Shown here: piece by piece, positions 16,757-24,579 of the stretch | Position numbering within the stretch: position 1 is the first letter of the stretch | Layout: every line of letters begins with the position of its first letter | Origin: an uncultured Acidimicrobiales bacterium | Lineage (GTDB): Bacteria > Actinomycetota > Acidimicrobiia > Acidimicrobiales > SZUA-35 | Length of the DNA: 46,487 nt | Direction: 5' to 3' | NCBI GenBank assembly: GCA_938021675.1 | Contig: CALIFY010000074.1 | Coordinates: 1 to 46,487, forward strand | The notes under the pieces: model-generated | Databases searched by the model: none | What the model was told of the DNA's origin: nothing | The model's input: only the letters and a program-made list of their open reading frames with translations | Position numbers and translations under genes: made by a program

Positions 16757-17322
16757 GTTTCCATCATGATCGATCGGGCAGCATGATCGGAGTACCCGCC
16801 CCCGATATTCGACGATCTAGGTCATGCGTCTCACAGCTAATCCACAGACTGGTTGTTCATGTTGATGTACATGTCAGTTCTAACTGGACGAGTTAAGTCT
16901 TCGATGTTGCCCGGTCTGGCCTTTTCGCCGCTTGCCGCCAGATGTGAAGCGATCGACGACGAGGTCAGCACGATTGGCGTCACGATCGAGATCGAGTACG
17001 GGAGCGAAGGTTCTGCAGGTGTCGGGCCATCCGGTGGGGATGGCGGCGTAGGTGGTGGGCCATCCGGTGGGGATGGCGGCGTAGGTGGTGGGCCATCCGG
17101 TGGGGATGGCCTTGAAGGTGGTGGGCCTCGGGGTGATTGATTCGACGCCAGTCGGGATCGAACTGTTGCGTCGGAAGGAGTGTGAGAGGGGTTTGGGCGT
17201 CGGCGTTGTTCCGATTGAGATGTGGTGCGAGGTGGAGGATACGTTCGCTACTGACCACTCAACGAATTCGGGATCAACGTGATGAAGAGGCAGAGGATGT
17301 GAGGGATGTGAGGATGGAAGCG
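16757..17322. other. 566-bp interval with no convincing gene, holding repeats next to an IS remnant
   Basis: No reading frame in this interval looks like a normal gene. An open frame from 16853 to 17140 would encode a peptide ending in GPSGGDGGVGG repeats, but it has no recognisable domain. The interval contains a 33-bp tandem repeat (annotated separately), a 9-bp tandem GGATGTGAG at 17295-17312, and a 13-bp direct repeat GATGAAGAGGCAG at 17281-17293 and 17322-17334 that overlaps the start of the transposase orfA. It looks like a scarred insertion site. Confidence 0.5.
17024..17122. repeat. Three tandem copies of a 33-bp unit
   Basis: Copies begin at 17024, 17057 and 17090, each opening with GGGCCATCCGGTGGGGATGG. 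The first two are identical and the third diverges in its last third. The period is divisible by three, so any frame stays open; on the plus strand one frame gives GPSGGDGGVGG per unit. Copies abut without spacers, so this is not a CRISPR array. Confidence 0.85.
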
Positions 17323-17598
17323 ATGAAGAGGCAGCGACACACTTCGGAGCAGGTGGTTCGCAAGGTCCGTGAAGGCGAGCACATGCTCGACACTGGCCAC
17401 GATCTACAAGAGGTGCTTCGCCACTTGGAGATCACCGAGTCGACCTGGAAAAGATGGCAGAACACGTACGGCGGAATGAAGGCTCAGGACGCCAAGCGGC
17501 TGAAAGAACTCGAATCAGAGAACGCCAAGCTGCGAAAGTTGTTGGCCGAGGCTGAGTTCGACAAGGAAATGCTGAAGTACATCACGGAAGGAAAGTAG
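17323..17598 (+). mobile_element. IS3-family transposase OrfA without its OrfB
   Basis: The 91-aa product starts MKRQRHTSEQVVRKVREGEHM and has the helix-turn-helix of IS3-family OrfA (EVLRHLEITESTWKRWQNTYGG). A leucine-zipper helix, DAKRLKELESENAKLRKLLA, follows, with EFDKEMLKYITEGK at the end. OrfA is full length. OrfB (the DDE integrase) should follow by a -1 frameshift, but only about 30 bp remain before the end of the opposite-strand gene at 17627, and no DDE coding sequence is present. The element is therefore a remnant that cannot move by itself. OrfA alone can act as a DNA-binding repressor in intact IS3 elements. No terminal inverted repeats could be identified. Confidence 0.8.
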
Positions 17599-17626
17599 AC
17601 GTCGTGTCGAGCCAGGGCTTCTGTGG

Positions 17627-18700
17627 TCAGCTTGTGACGAAACGGATTGCCCTGGATGCGATAAGGTCGAGGCGTTCGCCGTCGGCGACGGCCAGGCCTT
17701 CGAGTGTGGCATACACGACCGTTCCGTCGGTCGTTGTCGTCGCATCGTAGATGATTATCGGGTCGATGTTTGTAGCCGAGGCGGCATCGATTGAAGAGGA
17801 AAGCGTCCACCAGGTCGACCGAACGTTGTGGTTGCCGTGGGCATCGGCTGGGGCTCCGAAGGAAATCGATGGCTCCGAGTCTGATTCGAGGACCGCGACG
17901 TGAATCGGATGACGTTCACTCGTTGCGACGAGATGGTCGAGATCGCGGTTGCCGTCGTCGACGTCGATGCTGCTGGTGTTGCCGTCCCGGTCTCGGACGC
18001 CGATTGAGCGACGAGCGCTCTCGGTGTCTACCTCCAAGTAGTAGAGCTTTTCGTTGGCGACCGCGGGGGTGATTCCCTCGTTTGTCACGATGGTGGTCGT
18101 GCCGTCGTCGAGCTCCACTTCGGCGATGGCCAGTTGCTCGTCGTCCTCTGTGCGGTCTACATGGGTAACGAACACGGACCGTCCGTCGGCGGCGAACTCG
18201 GGCTCGGTGAGAAACACGCCAGGTTTGGCGGCGGAGGTCTCGGTTAATTCGAGTGTCTTCATGTCGAGTAACCACAGGCCGCCCCCGTCGGCTTCGAAGT
18301 CCGGAGTGTATGAGACGGCCATTGTTTCCTTGTCAGGACTCAACGATATTCCATAAATGATTGCACCATCCGGTACGGTGAAAATCGTAGTGTCGGAACC
18401 GGTTTTCGGATCGAATGAAAAAATCCGATAGCCTGGCCTTGCCCGTTGCTCTACCACATATACCGGATCGATTGGTGCCGAGCCGATCACCGTATGATCA
18501 AGAGAGAACTGGGTAGATTCATCCGGGAGGACCTGGCGGTCGCCCGTACCCGGAATTCGAGTCAGAGCGAACACCGCGGCAAGAATGCAAACAGCAAGCG
18601 CTAGTTGGAGGACTCTACGGATTCGAGTCGATACTGACGGGCTCGGTCTCCACCGTAGGTGTTGCGAGCCGGACACACTGTCAAATGATACCAGCGGCAC
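17627..18700 (-). CDS. Membrane-anchored beta-propeller-like protein of unknown function
   Basis: The 357-aa product has a basic N-terminus and one hydrophobic segment (about 30-47), then an extracytoplasmic region built of repeating strand-turn units typical of WD40/TolB-like propellers. Examples are YRIFSFDPKTGSDTTIF, IYGISLSPDKETMAVSYTPD, GLWLLDMKTLELTE, EPEFAADGRSVFVTHVD and GTVVYATLEGLAVADGERLDLI. No catalytic motif is recognised. The last codons lie about 30 bp from the IS remnant, so the original C-terminus may have been altered by the insertion. It diverges from the two-component system at 19081 and could serve as its envelope partner, which is inference from position only. Confidence 0.7.
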   Translation of the reverse strand: MPLVSFDSVSGSQHLRWRPSPSVSTRIRRVLQLALAVCILAAVFALTRIPGTGDRQVLPDESTQFSLDHTVIGSAPIDPVYVVEQRARPGYRIFSFDPKTGSDTTIFTVPDGAIIYGISLSPDKETMAVSYTPDFEADGGGLWLLDMKTLELTETSAAKPGVFLTEPEFAADGRSVFVTHVDRTEDDEQLAIAEVELDDGTTTIVTNEGITPAVANEKLYYLEVDTESARRSIGVRDRDGNTSSIDVDDGNRDLDHLVATSERHPIHVAVLESDSEPSISFGAPADAHGNHNVRSTWWTLSSSIDAASATNIDPIIIYDATTTTDGTVVYATLEGLAVADGERLDLIASRAIRFVTS

Positions 18701-19080
18701 CCACTGCGAGGGTTGGGTCAGGGCCGTGTCACACGATGCGAGTCGCTGTCTGCATCATCTCTTCATCATGTTGCATTCACTACCAAGTCGACTATGACCA
18801 AGATGCGAGCGTCCTCACCCACTGGGAGCGCTTGCAAACGGGTAGGGGGCCGTGTCAACGTCTGTTGCGTGACGGTAGCGGTCGGCGTGGACTCTTTGAC
18901 TCCTTTATCTCGTCAGAAGCCTGGCAACGAGAATGCGCTCCCTCCGGTGAATTGGTGGTTCGAGGCATCCGGTGCCGAGTTCGATGGCCAGCTGTCGATC
19001 GTCGAGCGAGACTGCGACGTCGTCACGCGTTGTCCTGGTGGGATGATGTTGATGGGCCGAGCGCTGACAAGGGGTTTATC
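18701..19080. other. 380-bp divergent intergenic region
   Basis: This lies between the propeller gene (minus) and the second response regulator (plus) and must carry the promoters of both. Open frames here are short extensions of the regulator frame or shadows and have no recognisable protein character. I could not assign operators or promoter boxes. AAGGGG at 19070-19075 is the likely ribosome site of the regulator. Confidence 0.5.
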
Positions 19081-19749
19081 ATGAAGGTATTCGTACTGGA
19101 GGACGACCCTGACGTACGCGAGGCCGTGGTGAGGTATCTCGAAGCCGCCGGCTACGCTGTCGATGCGGCGGGGGATTGGGAGAGTGCCGATGAGCATCTT
19201 CAGGTCAACAAATATGATGCGTTGGTACTCGATCGCACCGTGCCCGGAGGCGACGCCATGGACTTGCTGGTGGAGCGGCGTTCGGCCGATGACCCAACGC
19301 CGGCGATTTTCTTGACCGCCCGTGACTCGATCCGAGATCGGGTCGACGGCCTTCGAGCTGGGGCCGACGACTACCTCGTCAAGCCGTTCGCTATGGAAGA
19401 ACTCGTTGCTCGGGTTCACGTGTTGACCCGCCGCTCCGTGGTTGCGGCCGACCCGGTGCTGGTGCTCGGCGATGTCGAGGTTGATCCGGCTGGCGTTAGT
19501 GCCACCAGGGCGGGGGTAGGTCTCGGATTGACGGTGAAAGAACTCTCGATTCTGCGATATCTGCTGGCTAACGCCAATCGGGTGGTGTCACGAAGCGAAC
19601 TCATCGAGCACTGTTGGAACGAATTCATGGAACCCATGTCAAACGTCGTCGACGTCAAGGTGGCGCAACTCCGTAAGAAACTTGGGAGTCCGGCGATCGT
19701 GCACACGGTGAGGGGAGCAGGGTACGTGGCTTCCGAAACGCCACCGTGA
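19081..19749 (+). CDS. OmpR-family response regulator (second two-component system)
   Basis: Start chosen at MKVFVLEDDPDVREAVVRYL (19081), where the receiver fold begins; the frame is open 396 nt upstream but that stretch does not look coding. The 222-aa regulator has acidic pocket EDD, phosphoacceptor in DALVLDRTVPGGDAM (Asp 51), Thr in IFLTARD, Lys in YLVKPFA, and a winged helix with LTVKELSILRYLL, SNVVDVKVAQLRKKLG and TVRGAGYVA. The usual receiver DxMMP turn is DRTVP, a tolerated variation. Stop overlaps the GTG of the kinase by 4 nt. Confidence 0.9.
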   Translation: MKVFVLEDDPDVREAVVRYLEAAGYAVDAAGDWESADEHLQVNKYDALVLDRTVPGGDAMDLLVERRSADDPTPAIFLTARDSIRDRVDGLRAGADDYLVKPFAMEELVARVHVLTRRSVVAADPVLVLGDVEVDPAGVSATRAGVGLGLTVKELSILRYLLANANRVVSRSELIEHCWNEFMEPMSNVVDVKVAQLRKKLGSPAIVHTVRGAGYVASETPP

Positions 19750-21029
19750 GGCGAGAATCGGCCGAGGTTCGACTCGACCGATTGCGGAGAAACCTCACGA
19801 TTGGCCTGATGCTCTCGGCCACACTCGGGATTTCCGGTCTGGCCGCGGTTACGACCGCCATCGAAGCTCGTCTTGTCACCGAGCGGTTCGAGGCGGAGTT
19901 GCAGGGGCAAGCGTTCCGCGCCGCGGCCCTCGTGTTCTTCGATGGCGACGTAGGTGCGTGGGACGTCAGCGGTGTCACCGATGACATGGTGATGCAAGAA
20001 ACGGACAGCATTCTGGTGTATGAGTCCACTGCCGGCGAGGTTCTTTTGATGACCGAGCCGATTAGTCAGGTCGACGGGCTTCTGTCACGGGGCCTGAACG
20101 ATGTTGGAGAGGAAGGGTCGATCGGTTCGGTGACCCTGGACGGCACCACGGTGGCGGCCGCCGCTGCTCCCTTCTTCATCTCTCCGGAGGACACCCCCGA
20201 CGAGGTGGAGAGCAGACTCGCGGGGGCGGTGGTAGTCGTCGCCGACGGCCCACCCCGTGACGAAGACCGACTGACGTTGCTCGTTTGGATAACCGCTGCG
20301 GTCCTCTCGATGTTGTCGGGCATCATCGCCTGGATTGTGTCTAGCCGATTCGCTCGCCCGTTGGGGCTGCAACTCGACCGTGAAGAGGCGTTTCTGGCCA
20401 CGGCGGCCCACGAGCTTCGAACTCCGTTGGGGAGATTCCGAGCGGTCGCCGAGTCGGCCATGTTGAGCGTTCGGGCCTTGCCGGAGTCGTCGTTTCGGGC
20501 CAAGGTTCTCATGGACTTGTACCGCCTCGTGCAGCTCAGCACCGAGACGACGAAGTCCGTCGAAGATCTGCTGTTGGCCGGTCGTATCGATGCCGGCGTG
20601 ATGATGACGCGCCGCGAACCGGTGCGGCTCGACGAAATCGTTTCCGATTTCGAGCGCAGCACCCGGGAGCTAGCGGTCTTCACCGATGGCCCGGTTGAGG
20701 TGATCGGCGACCCGACGTTGATCCATCACGCGATTGCCAACCTCATCGTCAACGCCCAGCGTCATGGTCGGCCCGATAAGGGCTCACCATTGATCGAGGC
20801 AACGGTGACTCGAGATGGTGCCGACGCGGTGGTGTTCATATGCGACAACGGACCTGGACTCGGCGAATCGCCTGAGTCCTTCTTCGGTCGACACCACAGC
20901 AGCCGGGGAAGCGCAGGACTTGGATTGTGGATCGTGCGTTCGATCATCGAAGAGCACCACGGAACGGTGGTTGGCTACAGTCGTGATGAGGGTGCGGTTT
21001 TCGAGATTCGACTTGCGCTAAACAGCTAG
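19746..21029 (+). CDS. Membrane sensor histidine kinase lacking a HAMP domain
   Basis: The 427-aa kinase starts with GTG overlapping the regulator stop. First membrane segment at about 17-40, extracellular sensor of about 135 residues without Cys, second membrane segment at about 178-200. Only about 15 residues separate the membrane (VSSRFARPLGLQLDRE) from the H-box FLATAAHELRTPLG, so a standard HAMP linker is missing. Catalytic elements are complete: N-box NLIVNAQRHG, CDNGPGLGE, and the G-box AGLGLWIVRSIIEEHHG. The signal must pass straight from the second helix to the dimerisation helices. It ends 4 nt into the convergent beta-helix gene. Confidence 0.9.
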   Translation: MRRESAEVRLDRLRRNLTIGLMLSATLGISGLAAVTTAIEARLVTERFEAELQGQAFRAAALVFFDGDVGAWDVSGVTDDMVMQETDSILVYESTAGEVLLMTEPISQVDGLLSRGLNDVGEEGSIGSVTLDGTTVAAAAAPFFISPEDTPDEVESRLAGAVVVVADGPPRDEDRLTLLVWITAAVLSMLSGIIAWIVSSRFARPLGLQLDREEAFLATAAHELRTPLGRFRAVAESAMLSVRALPESSFRAKVLMDLYRLVQLSTETTKSVEDLLLAGRIDAGVMMTRREPVRLDEIVSDFERSTRELAVFTDGPVEVIGDPTLIHHAIANLIVNAQRHGRPDKGSPLIEATVTRDGADAVVFICDNGPGLGESPESFFGRHHSSRGSAGLGLWIVRSIIEEHHGTVVGYSRDEGAVFEIRLALNS

Positions 21030-22498
21030 CTGCTCGGCCGTTCGTTGCGAAACGCGTTGGTCAGGATCGCTTCGTCGGCACCGATGATCCCGTCGTCACT
21101 GCCGGTTCCTCGACCAGGTGAATCTTTCGTCAGGGTGTAGTCGCCAGCTTCGGCATCGACGAACAATGGGTCGGCCACTATCGATGCCGAGTCATTGCCG
21201 GTCGCTGCTTGGTACGACGCCCAGCTGTCGAACCGTTCCGTTCGCCACTCCCAGATCGGTGTGTCGGTCGAGAAATACAGGTTGTGATCAACCAGGTTGT
21301 CTTCGTTTTCGGTGTAGGGATTTCCCAGGAGTAGGCCTTGTTCCCCAGCGGCAAAGATGTTGTCGGTGATGACGTTGTTCGACACATCGAACTGTAGGAG
21401 CAGTTCGCCGTTTCCTTCTTGGTCGGTGTCGTTGTTGACGAACGTGTTGCCGACGATCTCGCTGAACTCGGTTCGGCCTCGGTTCTCGTCGTATCCGCCC
21501 ATCGCCAGGCCGACGATGTGGTTGTTGTAGACGACGTTGTTGCGGACGATGATGTAGCTCGTGTCGCCCCCGCCGTCCTCGCTGGCGATCTCTATTCCCA
21601 TGTTGGAATCGTGAACGATGTTGTTCTCGATCAGGATGTCCCGTCCGCCATCGACGTAGATTCCTCCGGCGTTTCGCTCGTTGTATGACGGGTTGTCTGC
21701 GGTGTCGATGTTGTAGACGAGGTTGTTTTTGACGACCCCGTTTCGGGCCCGGTCGAGTTCCGGGTCGGGAGACTTGCCTTCGAATCCGATGATGTCGATC
21801 CCGATGTTGTCGCTGTTCCAGACTTCGTTCCCGTCGACGACGAACCCGTCGACGTTGCCGTTGACAACGACGGCTTCACTCGTTCCGAGGATGAGGTCGT
21901 GAACCTTGTTGTTTTGGATGACTAGATCGGTGATTGCCGTCGCGCTCGTTCCATAGGCGGCGATTCCGTGGCCATCTCTACCGCCGGTCTCGGCCCGAGC
22001 TTCGATGTCGTGGATGTCGTTTCCGACGATCTCGATGTGTGAGCCAGAGCCGGACACGAATATCCCGACCGGGTTGCGGCGTCCGAAGTTTGACACCCAG
22101 TTCCGAATCTCGAACCCTTCCAATCGCACGTAGTCAACATTGCGCATCGCAACCAGTGGTGCGAACCCGCGGGGGACGGAGACCCCATCGCCATCTATGA
22201 CCGGCGATTCGCCCGGCTTGTTCTTGATGGTGACGAACCCGTCCTCTTCTGAGCCTGATTGAGTGAGTGCGACCGGTCCTGTGTATACGCCGTCGCCCAC
22301 CAGGAGCGTGTCGCCCGGCGCGAGTTGAGTGACGGCGAACTGGAGGGTTTGCCAGGGCTCAGCTTCCTCACCGGGTCCCTCATCGGAGCCGTCGGGCGAC
22401 ACGTAGTACGTGGTGCCACCCTGACCCAGCGAGCAGCCAGCCGCCGCCACGGCGATCGAAATCGTCCATATCCATCGACCGATCCAGCCTCGACCCAT
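21026..22498 (-). CDS. Right-handed parallel beta-helix lipoprotein (polysaccharide lyase/NosD-like fold)
   Basis: The 490-aa preprotein has a signal peptide with lipobox AAAGC (Cys22), then YYVSPDGSDEGPG and APGDTLLVGDGVYTGP, the typical N-terminal cap of secreted beta-helix proteins. The body is a series of coils of the form IVGNDIHDIEAR, VIQNNKVHDLI, VVKNNLVYNI, LIENNIVHDS, IVRNNVVYNN and IVGNTFVNND. Asn ladders and Asp/Asn-rich turns could bind calcium. The C-terminal part (DHNLYFSTDTPIWEWR, DPLFVDAEAGDYTLT, SPGRGTGSDDG) is a standard end cap. Relatives include pectate/alginate/chondroitin lyases and epimerases, but no lyase active-site signature could be assigned. It is divergent from the sugar-utilisation operon and could process or bind the polysaccharide that feeds it. 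Confidence 0.8.
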   Translation of the reverse strand: MGRGWIGRWIWTISIAVAAAGCSLGQGGTTYYVSPDGSDEGPGEEAEPWQTLQFAVTQLAPGDTLLVGDGVYTGPVALTQSGSEEDGFVTIKNKPGESPVIDGDGVSVPRGFAPLVAMRNVDYVRLEGFEIRNWVSNFGRRNPVGIFVSGSGSHIEIVGNDIHDIEARAETGGRDGHGIAAYGTSATAITDLVIQNNKVHDLILGTSEAVVVNGNVDGFVVDGNEVWNSDNIGIDIIGFEGKSPDPELDRARNGVVKNNLVYNIDTADNPSYNERNAGGIYVDGGRDILIENNIVHDSNMGIEIASEDGGGDTSYIIVRNNVVYNNHIVGLAMGGYDENRGRTEFSEIVGNTFVNNDTDQEGNGELLLQFDVSNNVITDNIFAAGEQGLLLGNPYTENEDNLVDHNLYFSTDTPIWEWRTERFDSWASYQAATGNDSASIVADPLFVDAEAGDYTLTKDSPGRGTGSDDGIIGADEAILTNAFRNERPSS

Positions 22499-22530
22499 AC
22501 ACGAAACATAGCATAATCCGTCATTGGTGT

Positions 22531-22626
22531 TGACAGAATCTGCACGAATTGCCAGAATCTGTTGCCAGGGAGCGGTGAAATTTGACGGAGTCTGATTGAC
22601 TTTCGGTCCGCTGCTGACTGAATCTG
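22531..22626. promoter_or_regulatory. Four copies of a TGACnGAnTCTG-like element, candidate DeoR operators
   Basis: TGACAGAATCTG (22531-22542), GCCAGAATCTG (22551-22561), TGACGGAGTCTG (22583-22594) and TGACTGAATCTG (22615-22626) all have the same orientation. Distances between copies are about 19, 33 and 32 bp, near whole helical turns. They occupy the region between the divergent beta-helix and DeoR genes. DeoR-family regulators usually bind several direct repeats near their own promoter. Assignment to this DeoR protein is inference. Confidence 0.6.
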
Positions 22627-22655
22627 TAGTGTTTACTATCGATGGGAACCCCTAC

Positions 22656-23432
22656 GTGCTCAAGGAAGTTCGCCATTCTCGGATCCGGGATCTCCTCGAC
22701 GAACGAGGGGAACTACGAATCAGCGAGATCAACGAGGCGCTCGATGTGAGCGAGGCCACCGTTCGCCGGGATCTCGACGAGATGGCCTCTCGCGGGTGGA
22801 TCCGACGAACTCACGGTGGCGCTCTTCGGGCTGAGCGTGCCGATCCCGAGCCGCCGCTTCGTTTGCGTCAAGCGGCAAACTCGGGTGAAAAGGAACTGAT
22901 CGCCAAAGCCGCAGCCACCTTTGCCAGGAGCGGCGAAACCATCTTCCTCGGCAGCGGTACGACCGTGGCCGCCATGGTGCCGCATCTTGCGAGTCTTGAG
23001 GATCTTCGTGTCGTGACAAATTCGCTCCCGGTGATCACACAACTGGCCGGCCGTGAAGACGTCGAACTCATCGTGGTCGGTGGGTTGTTCCGTCACTCGG
23101 AGGGATCGATGGTTAGCTCCTTGGCTGACGAGGCATTGCGGCAGTACCGAGCAGACCACGTGTTTATGGGAATTCGCGGAATCAACGCCATCGATGGTCT
23201 AACCAACAGTTCGATCAGCGAAGCGGCGACCGATCGGATGATCCTGCAGGTCGCAAGCCATCGAGTCATTCTCGCTGACCATACGAAGTTTGGTCAGGTG
23301 AGCACCTTTGTGGTTGGCCCCGTCGATCAAGCCTCAGTGATCGTTACCTCATCGATGACCGACGAGGTTCAGCTCAACGAACTCGCTGCGTGTGCGGTCG
23401 ACATCGTGAAGGCGGAAGAGGTCATCGCGTGA
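22656..23432 (+). CDS. DeoR-family transcriptional regulator of the sugar operon
   Basis: Start GTG at 22656 (encoding VLKEVRHSRIRDLLDERGEL) is preferred because DeoR proteins begin directly at the helix before the HTH, and because it leaves the upstream repeats outside the gene. TTG at 22596 and GTG at 22629 are alternatives. The N-terminal HTH reads RISEINEALDVSEATVRRDLDEM, followed by the family sequence RTHGGAL. The C-terminal sugar-phosphate-sensing DeoRC domain has IFLGSGTTVAAMVPHL, VVTNSLPV, GGLFRHSEGSMV, HVFMGIRGI and ILADHTKFG. Such proteins repress catabolic operons until a phosphorylated intermediate binds; tagatose-6-phosphate or the bisphosphate would fit here. Overlaps the next gene by 4 nt. 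Confidence 0.88.
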   Translation: MLKEVRHSRIRDLLDERGELRISEINEALDVSEATVRRDLDEMASRGWIRRTHGGALRAERADPEPPLRLRQAANSGEKELIAKAAATFARSGETIFLGSGTTVAAMVPHLASLEDLRVVTNSLPVITQLAGREDVELIVVGGLFRHSEGSMVSSLADEALRQYRADHVFMGIRGINAIDGLTNSSISEAATDRMILQVASHRVILADHTKFGQVSTFVVGPVDQASVIVTSSMTDEVQLNELAACAVDIVKAEEVIA

Positions 23433-24478
23433 CAACCCTCGGAACCGCAACGGCCGACGACATTAACCATCAGGTCGATGCGTGGGTCTCGGTAAATCGA
23501 ATGTTGCGGGACCGAGCCGATGAGATCAGGCACGCCTGGAATGCGCTGGACATCGACAGCGTTCACTTCATCGGATCCGGATCCGTAAACTACCTTTCTC
23601 AGACGGCGGCACCGCTCCTGCAAACAGCTACTGGAATTTCCGCATCGAGTGACCCTGCCTCAGCGTTCCTCGTCCGTTCGGGTTTCCCAGTGGCAAATCC
23701 GGAGCGGACGTTGCTGGTTGCGATATCGCGGTCCGGTGAAACTACCGAGCTCGTCGAAGCGGTCTCATCGTTTCAACAACGTGGCGGTAATACGGTGTGG
23801 GGAATCACCACTCGATCGAACAGTTCATTAGCGGGGCGTTCCGATCTTGTCATCGCCGAGGACCTTGGCTTCGAGGGCAGCGTGGTGCAGACCCGCTCGT
23901 TTTCGTCGTTGCTTGCCATGATGCAAGGCGTCGTCGCCACGATCTCTGGCGATGCGCTTCCTCCTGACGGCCAGCTAGCGGCGTCTGGCGAATCGTGCCT
24001 GGCCAGTGCTGACCTCCTGTCGTCGGACCTCGAAGTACTTGGCACCTGTGAGCGAGTCATTTTTCTCGCCTCGCGACTCGGGTTTGGTCTCGCCCTCGAA
24101 GGGCAACTGCTGATGAACGAGATGGCATTGACCGACAGCGTCGCTCACCAGTTTCTCGATTTTCGGCACGGTCCGATCTCTATGGTCGATGAACACACTC
24201 TTGTGGTCGGTCTTCTCGATGCCGCTGTTACCGATCAAGAGGTTGCGTTGCTGAACGATGTCGCCGGGCTCGGCGCTTCGGTAGTCACCCTCAGCATGGG
24301 CCCCGATGGCCCATCGGGGCAGCCATCGCTTCAGGTCGACCCCCATGGGCTCCGCCACTTGCCGCTGTTCATGCCGGCGATGCAGAAGATGGCTCACCGT
24401 CGGGCCCTTGCCCGGAACCTCGATCCCGACAACCCCCGCCACCTTTCGGCGGTTGTCATTCTCGACGGCCTTACTTGA
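23429..24478 (+). CDS. SIS-domain sugar-phosphate isomerase/deaminase (AgaS/GlmS-like)
   Basis: GTG start overlaps the DeoR stop. The 349-aa protein carries two SIS domains. The first has FIGSGSVNYLSQTAAPLL and the sugar-phosphate-binding loop VAISRSGETTELVEAV, with SVVQTRSFSSLLAMM. The second has RVIFLASRLGFGLALEGQLLMNEMAL and the catalytic-region sequence FLDFRHGPISMVDEHT. Proteins of this type isomerise or deaminate amino-sugar phosphates, for example galactosamine-6-phosphate to tagatose-6-phosphate plus ammonia in the AgaS group. With LacD and PfkB kinases in the same operon, tagatose-6-phosphate formation is a sensible prediction. Other possibilities are glucosamine-type deaminase or a deglycase. 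Confidence 0.8.
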   Translation: MTTLGTATADDINHQVDAWVSVNRMLRDRADEIRHAWNALDIDSVHFIGSGSVNYLSQTAAPLLQTATGISASSDPASAFLVRSGFPVANPERTLLVAISRSGETTELVEAVSSFQQRGGNTVWGITTRSNSSLAGRSDLVIAEDLGFEGSVVQTRSFSSLLAMMQGVVATISGDALPPDGQLAASGESCLASADLLSSDLEVLGTCERVIFLASRLGFGLALEGQLLMNEMALTDSVAHQFLDFRHGPISMVDEHTLVVGLLDAAVTDQEVALLNDVAGLGASVVTLSMGPDGPSGQPSLQVDPHGLRHLPLFMPAMQKMAHRRALARNLDPDNPRHLSAVVILDGLT

Positions 24479-24579
24479 CGACAGGCTCGATACCTTTACG
24501 TTTCCGAATGAAACAAATGTTCCAATGAACACAGTTCGGTTGAGATAGACGGATCTCGACCCCGAAGGGGAGAAATACA

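Noticed and set aside
17024-17122. CRISPR array
   Set aside because: Repeats are directly adjacent with no unique spacers, and no cas genes are present.
16853-17140. Open frame with Gly-rich repeats as a protein-coding gene
   Set aside because: No domain, no clear ribosome site, and the open frame is a by-product of a 33-bp repeat. It is reported as a repeat instead.
24302-24320. Palindrome CCCCGATG-GCC-CATCGGGG inside the SIS gene
   Set aside because: It lies deep in coding sequence and codes for ordinary Gly/Pro/Asp residues; probably chance in high-GC DNA.
24560-24570. CCCC-GAA-GGGG hairpin over the ribosome site of the sugar-binding protein as a riboswitch
   Set aside because: Only a 4-bp stem with no larger conserved structure; too weak to claim RNA control.
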